NCBI GenBank assembly: GCA_045589455.1
Contig: JAZNPC010000011.1
Location: forward strand, 1-12,456
DNA from: RGIG990 sp045589455
GTDB taxonomy: Bacteria; Verrucomicrobiota; Kiritimatiellia; RFP12; UBA3636
DNA length: 12,456 nt
Direction: 5' to 3'
Part shown: positions 1 through 5,342 of the stretch, piece by piece
How positions within the stretch are numbered: the stretch's first letter is position 1
Layout: each line of letters begins with the position of its first letter
The notes under the pieces: model-generated
The model's database searches: none
What the model was told of the DNA's origin: nothing
The model's input: the letters and a program-made list of their open reading frames with translations, nothing else
Position numbers and translations under genes: made by a program

Positions 1-909
1 CAGCTAGCTATGAGCACAAATGGTGTGTATGGTTCAATTCTAAATCCTAATATGCCAGGTTCCTACGGCGGTGCAAATGATGGCAATGATCAGAATCTTG
101 GCGGTGGATTGATTAAGGTTACTGTTGAAGGAACTCTTGCCTTGGATGGTAAAGCAACAGCAATTGGTGGTCAATCAAATACTGTTAGAGGAACTGGTGG
201 AGCAATCAATATTACTGCTGGTAATTTGACAGGTGCTGGTAGCATTGCTGCTCATGGCTTCAGTGTTAATACAACTCCAAGCAGTCCATCAAATAATAAT
301 AATTCAGATATTAAAACACCTGCAGGCGTTCGCACACATCGTAATGTTAAAGCAGCCTCCCCTGGTGGACGCGTTGCTATCCGTTTGACAGATAAGGAAG
401 CAACACTTTCAGAGCATTGGAGTGCCGTCAATAGCATTTTAGCATACGGAGGAAACTTCACAAATAGCACAACTAAGGCTATTGATGAACTATATTCTGC
501 ATCAGCTGGAACAATCTATATCCAAGAGGGTGATGAAGAAGAGGGTGCTGGCACAATCTATGTTTACAACAACGATTTGGTAGATAATCCAGCATATACA
601 CCAATCCCATCTGTAAAATATAATGACGGTGAGGATTTATCAAAAACTTCCTTGTATGCTGGTGCCGCAGGTAAGGTACGTATTTGTCAGGAAGAGTTAA
701 AGCTTAATATATTGACAGTAGAGGAGACCTCTGTAATCGATTTGTTTGGTTCAACTCTATCTGTAACACGTGCAAAGATTGGTGGTAAGTCATTAGGAGC
801 AGGTGTGTATGAGCCATCTGATTTTGCTGACAACCTAGTTGACACATCAGAGTCTGGTGGCGGCACAATCGTTGTGTTGGGAGAAGGAACGCTAATACTT
901 CTTCGCTAA
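1..909 (+). CDS. C-terminal part of a large glycine-rich repetitive surface protein (5' end outside the window)
   Basis: The frame is open from base 1 (Gln-Leu-Ala before the first Met at base 10), and no ribosome binding site precedes that Met. The gene therefore most likely begins upstream and only about 302 C-terminal residues are seen. The protein has recurring short segments of the form GGGxIxVxxxGxLxLDG, GTGGAINITAGNLTGAGSI, SPGGRVAIRL and SAGTIYIQEG. These alternate Gly-rich turns with beta strands, as in beta-helical passenger or adhesin-like proteins. Charge is low and Asn, Thr, Ser and Gly are abundant, which fits an exported protein. No autotransporter barrel, LPXTG or PEP-CTERM tail is visible; the chain ends in GGGTIVVLGEGTLILLR. 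Similar proteins, often thousands of residues long, occur in Lentisphaerota and other PVC bacteria (family knowledge). The substrate or partner cannot be told. A strong terminator follows 30 bases later. Confidence 0.7.
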   Translation, partial: QLAMSTNGVYGSILNPNMPGSYGGANDGNDQNLGGGLIKVTVEGTLALDGKATAIGGQSNTVRGTGGAINITAGNLTGAGSIAAHGFSVNTTPSSPSNNNNSDIKTPAGVRTHRNVKAASPGGRVAIRLTDKEATLSEHWSAVNSILAYGGNFTNSTTKAIDELYSASAGTIYIQEGDEEEGAGTIYVYNNDLVDNPAYTPIPSVKYNDGEDLSKTSLYAGAAGKVRICQEELKLNILTVEETSVIDLFGSTLSVTRAKIGGKSLGAGVYEPSDFADNLVDTSESGGGTIVVLGEGTLILLR

Positions 910-938
910 CAAGCTAGCTTTATTTAAACTGGAATATC

Positions 939-979
939 AGATGCTAAGCCTTTGGTTTTAGGGCTTAGCATCTTTTTTA
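939..979 (+). terminator. Rho-independent terminator of the surface-protein gene
   Basis: A perfect 12-bp stem pairs 939-950 (AGATGCTAAGCC) with 962-973, around an 11-base loop, and runs into a T-tract at 973-978. It lies 30 bases past the stop codon at 909, so it terminates the preceding gene. Confidence 0.9.
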
Positions 980-1067
980 TTAAGGTTAGGTGTCTCTGCG
1001 TTCCTTCGGCGAAACACGGAGGACAGAGATGCTCGGAAGCCCGGAGAGATCTTGGAAAAGTATGGAG

Positions 1068-1103
1068 AAGCGACTTCCAGTCGCTTTGCGTGCAGTAGCA
1101 CGC
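1068..1103 (+). repeat. Two tandem short hairpins
   Basis: An 8-bp stem pairs AAGCGACT (1068-1075) with AGTCGCTT (1079-1086) around a 3-base loop. One base later a 6-bp stem pairs GCGTGC (1088-1093) with GCACGC (1098-1103). Neither is followed by a T-tract, so these are not terminators. They lie just before the first copy of the 49-base direct repeat. Confidence 0.6.
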
Positions 1104-1119
1104 TTATGCTTCAATGATA

Positions 1120-1168
1120 GCTAAAAGTGCGAAAAAGGGACGCTGCGACGCAGAGGACGCAGAGGACG
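1120..1168 (+). repeat. Direct repeat, copy 1 (49 bases)
   Basis: It begins GCTAAAAGTGCGAAAAAGGG. Its first 32 bases are identical to 1317-1348, and the next 17 differ at two positions. The two copies start 197 bases apart and both are preceded by a GCTTATG motif some 15-20 bases upstream, so the duplicated unit may be slightly longer. Confidence 0.85.
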
Positions 1169-1197
1169 CGGAGACTTGCGTGGTGGTTTCTGTGATA

Positions 1198-1271
1198 ACA
1201 CTACCGCTTGTTGTTGCCTTGGTTATTGCTTTATCTTTCGAAGCAATAAGGCAACTTCCAAGCGCTAGTGT
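1198..1271. repeat. Long imperfect inverted repeat between the two direct repeats
   Basis: The outer arms 1198-1210 (ACACTACCGCTTG) and 1259-1271 pair at 12 of 13 positions. The inner arms pair GTTGCCTT (1213-1220) with 1248-1255 and ATTGCTT (1225-1231) with 1241-1247, leaving a 4-base bulge at 1221-1224 and a 9-base loop. If transcribed this folds into one long stem; as DNA it is a cruciform candidate. There is no T-tract, so it is not a terminator. Confidence 0.7.
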
Positions 1272-1316
1272 GTACGACCACAAGAATGTAGAGACGCGGG
1301 GCTTATGTATGTGGTG

Positions 1317-1365
1317 GCTAAAAGTGCGAAAAAGGGACGCTGCGACGCGGAGGACGCAGCGGACG
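1317..1365 (+). repeat. Direct repeat, copy 2 (49 bases)
   Basis: This is the second copy of the unit at 1120-1168, with two differences in its 3' third. It is followed by unrelated sequence leading into the TTCATT-rich tract. Confidence 0.85.
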
Positions 1366-1409
1366 AGATTAGACGCGAGAATGGAGAAAAACCACTCAAC
1401 ACTACCTGA

Positions 1410-1450
1410 ATTCTTCACTCTTCATTTTTCATTCTTCATTCTTCATTTAT
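1410..1450 (+). repeat. Pyrimidine-rich TTCATT/CTTCAT short tandem repeats
   Basis: Degenerate iterations of TTCTTCACTC, TTCATTTTTC and ATTCTTCATT fill about 40 bases. This low-complexity tract resembles heptanucleotide-type short tandem repeats found between genes in other bacteria. It encodes nothing recognisable in any frame. Confidence 0.6.
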
Positions 1451-1532
1451 TATAATGCGTTGTCTCTGCGTCCCTTTGGTATCACGTGCATCACGTTCGT
1501 TACGATAAATCTCAGTTAGATTTCTTCTGTTC

Positions 1533-1561
1533 TTGAAGAAAATGCTCTATAGGTGTATAAT
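1533..1561 (+). promoter_or_regulatory. Sigma70-type promoter for the serine hydrolase operon
   Basis: The -35 box TTGAAG (1533-1538) and a perfect -10 box TATAAT (1556-1561) are separated by 17 bases. Transcription would start near 1568, giving a leader of only about 22 bases with a GAGG ribosome binding site at 1580-1583, 7 bases before the ATG. No operator-like dyad is visible. Confidence 0.7.
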
Positions 1562-1590
1562 TTGGTGCAATTGATTTATGAGGTTTTAAT

Positions 1591-3060
1591 ATGTATTCTT
1601 TACCAACATCTACTCCAGAGGCACAAGGAATTTCTTCCTCTGCAGTAACACGATTTGTAAATAGATTGTCAGAGTTAGATTATGTTCATGGCTTTGCAGT
1701 AATTCGCCATGGTAAGATAATCGCAGAGGGCTACCGCGAGGGTTGTTCTGCAGCAGATAAGCATCAGCTGTTTTCTTTAAGCAAAAGCTTTGTTTCTTCT
1801 GCAATCGGTATAGCATTTGGTGAAGGCTTGCTTACACCAGATTCGTTGCTCGTAGATTTCTTTCCTGAATATTTGTCAGACAAGGTTACAGAGCGTATGC
1901 GTAGATTAAAGCTAAGACATTTGCTATCTATGTCATCAGGCCATTCCTCCTGCGCAATAGGTCGCTACAGCTCAAAGTATTCTTGGCGCTCAGAGGGTGA
2001 GACACTTCCTGCGGACGAGCGTACATGGGTAAAGAATTTTCTTGAGGATGAGCTTCCTTATGAGCCTGGCGAGCGCTTTGTCTATAACTCAGGTGCAACC
2101 TTTATGCTTAGCGCAGTTATTAAGCGCGTAACAGGACAAAATGTTTCTTCATATTTACGTAAGCGCCTATTTGATAAGCTTGGCTTTGATTTAGATTTGT
2201 ATTGGGAGAAAAATCCAGAGGGAATTGAACTCGGAGGCTGGGGCTTTAATCTCTCAGTGCGTGAGCTAGCTGCCTTTGCAAATTTATGGTTAAATAAGGG
2301 TGCTCTAAATGGAGAGCAAATTATTCCTCTAGCATATGTTGAAGAGGCAACAAAGAAGCAAATCTCTAATGGCGAAGTAAATGATGTAAGTGATTGGGTT
2401 CAGGGCTATGGTTTTCAATTTTGGCGTTGCCGCAACAATTGCTTCCGTGGTGATGGTTATGCTGGGCAGCTTGCGTTGATGCTACCGGAGTATGATGCTG
2501 CAGTTGTTATGACAGGTGGCATGCCAATGATGCAGCGAGAGCTTGATGCCGCATTTGATTTTCTTCTTCCAGAATTTAAGGACACTCCATTGCCAGAGGA
2601 TATGTCTGCCTTTATGGCACTTAATGAAGCAACTCACTCAATGAAGTTTGAGCTTGGCCCATATGGAGAAGCAAATCCAGAGTTTACTTTTGCTGAGCTT
2701 GAGGTTCAAGAAAATGCAATTGATTTAGAGAAGGTTGTTCTCTTGCAGGATTCAAAAGGCATGACACTACGCTATTACTTTAACCATGGCGGAGAGGAAG
2801 TCTATGAGGCTGGCTTTAAAGAGCTACGCACGGGATGCATAAACCTTGTAACGCAGAATTTTCCTTTGCGCACCGTCGGACGCTGCCACTGGGAAAATTC
2901 AACCACAGCAGTTTTGTGTTTTGCAATACCCCAATCTCCAAGTATTTTTACAATAAAGCTTGTGCTTGATGCACCAAGTGGTAGTACTTGTATCTATATG
3001 GATACACCAATTTGGTTTGCACATGAAAAGCTACAAAATCAGGAACTTTTAAGAAAATGA
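1591..3060 (+). CDS. Beta-lactamase-related serine hydrolase (class C / penicillin-binding-protein-like fold)
   Basis: The 489-residue protein has the active-site motifs of the beta-lactamase / D-Ala-D-Ala peptidase superfamily. SLSK at residues 62-65 is the SxxK motif with the nucleophilic Ser62 and base Lys65. YNS at 165-167 is the YxN motif, and GDGYAGQ at 287-293 stands where this subfamily has its third HxG/KTG-like motif. Family members include esterases, peptidases and amidases as well as beta-lactamases, so the substrate cannot be named and antibiotic resistance should not be assumed. No signal peptide or membrane segment is seen, so it should act in the cytoplasm. Residues from about 330 form a C-terminal domain that follows the catalytic domain in many such proteins. 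The ATG is supported by GAGG 7 bases upstream and a good promoter. The stop overlaps the next start (ATGA), indicating translational coupling with the HAD phosphatase. Confidence 0.87.
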   Translation: MYSLPTSTPEAQGISSSAVTRFVNRLSELDYVHGFAVIRHGKIIAEGYREGCSAADKHQLFSLSKSFVSSAIGIAFGEGLLTPDSLLVDFFPEYLSDKVTERMRRLKLRHLLSMSSGHSSCAIGRYSSKYSWRSEGETLPADERTWVKNFLEDELPYEPGERFVYNSGATFMLSAVIKRVTGQNVSSYLRKRLFDKLGFDLDLYWEKNPEGIELGGWGFNLSVRELAAFANLWLNKGALNGEQIIPLAYVEEATKKQISNGEVNDVSDWVQGYGFQFWRCRNNCFRGDGYAGQLALMLPEYDAAVVMTGGMPMMQRELDAAFDFLLPEFKDTPLPEDMSAFMALNEATHSMKFELGPYGEANPEFTFAELEVQENAIDLEKVVLLQDSKGMTLRYYFNHGGEEVYEAGFKELRTGCINLVTQNFPLRTVGRCHWENSTTAVLCFAIPQSPSIFTIKLVLDAPSGSTCIYMDTPIWFAHEKLQNQELLRK

Positions 3061-3857
3061 TAAAACTAATTGTTACAGATATGGATGGCACTTTGTTGGA
3101 TTCCCAGCATAGATTGCCAGATGGATTTATTGAGCTTATATCAAAGCTTTATGATAAGGGCGTGTATACGGTTGTTGCAACTGGACGTCAGTATTATAAT
3201 GTTATCAAGTTTTTTGAACCAATTTTAGAAAAGATTTGGATTGCCTCAGAAAATGGAGCTATGATTAACAAGGGCAGTGAATTGATTCATGTCTTTTCTA
3301 TGGACAAAGAGAAGCTGGCTCCTGCAATAGAAGATATAAAGACAATTTCTGAGGCTCACTATATAGAATGCACCTCAGAAGGTGCATTTGTAGATCCTTG
3401 TCCTCCTCATGTAGAGCATGAAATGCGGCAAATCTATGAGCGTCTTCTTATGTCTGAGGATGCTTATGAAAAGTGTGCCTCTATGGAAATTTGTAAGGTT
3501 GCAATTAATACTCCTGATGCAGCCGCATTGTGTATGCCAGTAGTCGAAAAATATAGCTCTATTTTTAATGTCGTGTTAAGTGGTCTACATTGGGTGGATT
3601 TAATGAAATTGGGCGTTGATAAGGGTGACGCAATTTCTTATATTCAAAAGCAACTTGGGATTTCTAAGGAAGAGACAATTTGCTTTGGTGATTATCCTAA
3701 TGATTTAGGACTATTTAGAGTTTCAGGCATAAGCTATGCAATGGAAAATGCGCATCCTGATGTTAAGGCTGTTGCAACTCATATTGCTCCATCAAATGAT
3801 GATGGAGGAGTGCAGAAGGTGCTTGAAAAGCTTTTCCCAAACATCGCTATAAAGTAG
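3057..3857 (+). CDS. Cof-type HAD-superfamily hydrolase (sugar-phosphate or nucleotide phosphatase)
   Basis: The 266-residue protein carries all four HAD motifs. Motif I is DMDGT with nucleophile Asp8 and acid/base Asp10. Motif II is ATGR with Thr42. Motif III is Lys189 in KLGVDKGDA. Motif IV is GDYPND at 211-216, which binds Mg2+. The C2-type cap between motifs II and III and the late HPDVKAVATHIAPSNDDGGV signature are typical of the Cof/YbiV/YidA subfamily. These enzymes dephosphorylate small metabolites such as sugar phosphates, pyridoxal phosphate or flavin precursors in the cytoplasm, often promiscuously, so the substrate is undetermined. The start overlaps the stop of the serine hydrolase gene by 4 bases, so the two are translated from one mRNA. 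A terminator follows about 40 bases after the stop. Confidence 0.92.
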   Translation: MIKLIVTDMDGTLLDSQHRLPDGFIELISKLYDKGVYTVVATGRQYYNVIKFFEPILEKIWIASENGAMINKGSELIHVFSMDKEKLAPAIEDIKTISEAHYIECTSEGAFVDPCPPHVEHEMRQIYERLLMSEDAYEKCASMEICKVAINTPDAAALCMPVVEKYSSIFNVVLSGLHWVDLMKLGVDKGDAISYIQKQLGISKEETICFGDYPNDLGLFRVSGISYAMENAHPDVKAVATHIAPSNDDGGVQKVLEKLFPNIAIK

Positions 3858-3897
3858 TATTAGGTTTAATTCTTAATCACAATATCTAGTTTATTTT

Positions 3898-3937
3898 AAA
3901 TGGGTTGTTGGTATGTTTTTATCAACAACCTTTATTT
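3898..3937 (+). terminator. Rho-independent terminator of the hydrolase operon
   Basis: GGTTGTTG (3903-3910) pairs perfectly with CAACAACC (3923-3930) around a 12-base loop. AAA upstream and a TTTATTTT tract from 3931 flank the stem. It lies 45 bases past the HAD gene stop. Confidence 0.75.
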
Positions 3938-3938
3938 T

Positions 3939-4166
3939 GCTAAACACCTAAATTCATTTAGTTCTACCATTGTCATTTAAGAGTTTTTGTTTGCAGGTTC
4001 TCTTTTTTTTGTGTCGCCTCTTGAGTACAATATTTATTAGCTTTGTTCTTTATTAAATTTTTTATCCTTTTTCCTATTGCGCAAACATCCCAAATTTTAT
4101 TGATTGTTGCATTGCTAACCTTAATCCGGCTTTAAATTGTTGGATTTTGGTTTGTCACTATTCTCC
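3939..4166. other. Non-coding spacer upstream of the pheS promoter
   Basis: This AT-rich stretch has no convincing ORF, RNA gene or repeat. The only structure seen is a weak 5-bp AAGAG/CTCTT stem (3979-3983 with 4000-4004) followed by a run of T, which could be a minor terminator. No T-box specifier loop or T-box consensus is recognisable. Confidence 0.5.
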
Positions 4167-4195
4167 TTGACTGAATCTCCAATATAAAGTATTAT
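4167..4195 (+). promoter_or_regulatory. Sigma70-type promoter of pheST
   Basis: TTGACT (4167-4172) and TATTAT (4190-4195) are separated by exactly 17 bases, close to consensus. Transcription would begin near 4202 and give a leader of roughly 75 bases before pheS. Confidence 0.8.
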
Positions 4196-4204
4196 TCTAT
4201 AACT

Positions 4205-4256
4205 TTCCTTATTTTATAAGGAATAAGCGATTTTAGGAAAATTTTTGGTGTTTTCC
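4205..4256 (+). promoter_or_regulatory. Structured 5' leader of pheS
   Basis: Right after the presumed transcription start, TTCCTTAT (4205-4212) pairs perfectly with ATAAGGAA (4216-4223) around TTT. A weaker stem pairs GGAAAA (4236-4241) with TTTTCC (4251-4256). No Phe-rich leader peptide is present between promoter and gene, so classical pheST attenuation is not supported. The hairpins could affect mRNA stability or initiation (inference). The ribosome binding site AAAGGG at 4266-4271 lies outside both stems. Confidence 0.45.
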
Positions 4257-4278
4257 AATAAAAACAAAGGGTCAAAAA

Positions 4279-5295
4279 ATGACAATTGATGAGTTAACAC
4301 AGATTAAAGCAACTGCTCTTGCTGAACTAGCTGCAGCAAAGACACCTGACGAGGTAGAAGCGTTGCGTATTAAATACATGGGCGCAAAGAATGGCCTATT
4401 GCCAGCATTGATGAAGCAGCTCAAGGATGTCCCACCAGCAGATAAGCCACAGATGGGTAAAGAGCTAAACGCCCTACGTACAGCAATTACAGATGCACTT
4501 CAGGCAGCAAAGGATGCCTCCTCTTCTGCAGGCGAAGCTGTTGAGCCATTTGATTTTTCACTTCCTGGAAACTGGAACAAGGCTGGTGCTATGCACCCTG
4601 TTTCAAGTGTTATCGAGGAAACAACACGTATCTTTGCTCAGCTCGGCTTTACTGTTGCTGATGGCCCAGATATGGAAACAGAATTTAACAACTTTGATGC
4701 GCTAAACACAGCAAAGCACCATCCATCACGTGATGAGCGCGATACCTTCTGGCTAGCAGATGGAAATCTATTGCGCACACAGACATCTCCAGTGCAGATT
4801 CGTGCAATGCTTGCAACAAAGCCACCAGTACGTATCATCAATCCTGGCCGTTGCTATCGCCGCGACACAACAGATGCAACCCACGCCGCAAACTTCCACC
4901 AGATTGAGGGTCTTTATGTTGATGTTAAGCCAGTTTCACTTGCTGACCTAAAGAGCACACTTGCTCACTTTGCTCGTGAAATGATGGGCCCTAATGTTAA
5001 GGTTCGTTTCCGTCCTCACTTCTTCCCATTCACTGAGCCAAGCGTTGAGGTTGACTTCTCATGTCACCTTTGCCATGGTAAGGGCTGCCGCGTATGTAAG
5101 CAGAGCGGCTGGATTGAGATTGCTGGTGCCGGTATTGTTGATACACGCGTATTTAAGCACATTGGCTATCCAGAGGATTGCTACGGCTTTGCATTCGGTA
5201 TGGGTGTTGAGCGTATCGCAATGATTAAGCATGGTATTACAGATCTACGTCATCTCTACACAAATGATTTGAGATATCTCAAGCAGTTTGTTTAA
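4279..5295 (+). CDS. pheS: Phenylalanine--tRNA ligase alpha subunit
   Basis: PheS is the catalytic subunit of the alpha2-beta2 class II synthetase that charges tRNA-Phe in the cytoplasm. The 338-residue length is normal. The N-terminal ~85 residues are the helical coiled-coil arm that contacts tRNA. The catalytic core shows motif 1 (MHPVSSV, 105-111), motif 2 (RCYRRDTTDATHAANFHQIE, 191-210) and motif 3 (GFAFGMGVER, 303-312), ending in the typical DLRYLKQF. Ala305 occupies the position of E. coli Ala294 that sets amino-acid pocket size. Four cysteines at 262, 265, 270 and 273 (CxxC-x4-CxxC) form the zinc-like knuckle found in many bacterial PheS. The start is supported by AAAGGG 7 bases upstream. 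It is followed by pheT after 47 bases and shares its promoter. Confidence 0.98.
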   Translation: MTIDELTQIKATALAELAAAKTPDEVEALRIKYMGAKNGLLPALMKQLKDVPPADKPQMGKELNALRTAITDALQAAKDASSSAGEAVEPFDFSLPGNWNKAGAMHPVSSVIEETTRIFAQLGFTVADGPDMETEFNNFDALNTAKHHPSRDERDTFWLADGNLLRTQTSPVQIRAMLATKPPVRIINPGRCYRRDTTDATHAANFHQIEGLYVDVKPVSLADLKSTLAHFAREMMGPNVKVRFRPHFFPFTEPSVEVDFSCHLCHGKGCRVCKQSGWIEIAGAGIVDTRVFKHIGYPEDCYGFAFGMGVERIAMIKHGITDLRHLYTNDLRYLKQFV

Positions 5296-5342
5296 TTGAT
5301 GGTTAGTTAAAAATTATTTAAGAGAGAGAGTAGGATTTAAAA

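Larger units (their letters stand above)
985..1480. repeat. Repeat-rich non-coding spacer, possibly a degenerate or non-autonomous element
   Basis: This stretch between the terminator and the next promoter has no ORF that looks like protein. It is visibly richer in G+C than the genes on either side and is made of repeats. A 16-base motif at 991-1006 (TGTCTCTGCGTTCCTT) recurs with one mismatch at 1461-1476, close to both ends. Between them are two copies of a 49-base direct repeat with the opposite-sense motif GACGCAGAGGACG, tandem small hairpins, a long imperfect palindrome and a TTCATT-rich tract. GACGCAGAGG-type repeats and TTCATTCTTC-type repeats are both known as dispersed intergenic repeats in several bacterial phyla (recalled knowledge, not searched). 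Its function is unknown. Confidence 0.55.

Noticed and set aside
1120..1365. Direct repeats considered as a CRISPR array.
   Set aside because: Only two copies with a structured 148-base gap and mismatches; no regular spacer length and no cas genes.
1104..1455. Overlapping ORFs on both strands (1104-1418 minus, 1114-1455 plus).
   Set aside because: Both are read through the direct repeats and the TTCATT tract, give low-complexity peptides such as repeated DAEDAED, and have no ribosome binding site or family resemblance.
1591..3060. Interpretation of the serine hydrolase as an antibiotic-resistance beta-lactamase.
   Set aside because: No signal peptide, a long C-terminal domain and a non-canonical third motif point to the broad esterase/peptidase part of the family.
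3913..3951. A 12-codon ORF (MFLSTTFILLNT) with two Phe codons upstream of pheS, considered as an attenuation leader peptide.
   Set aside because: It lies inside the terminator of the previous operon, has no ribosome binding site and is upstream of the clear pheS promoter at 4167.
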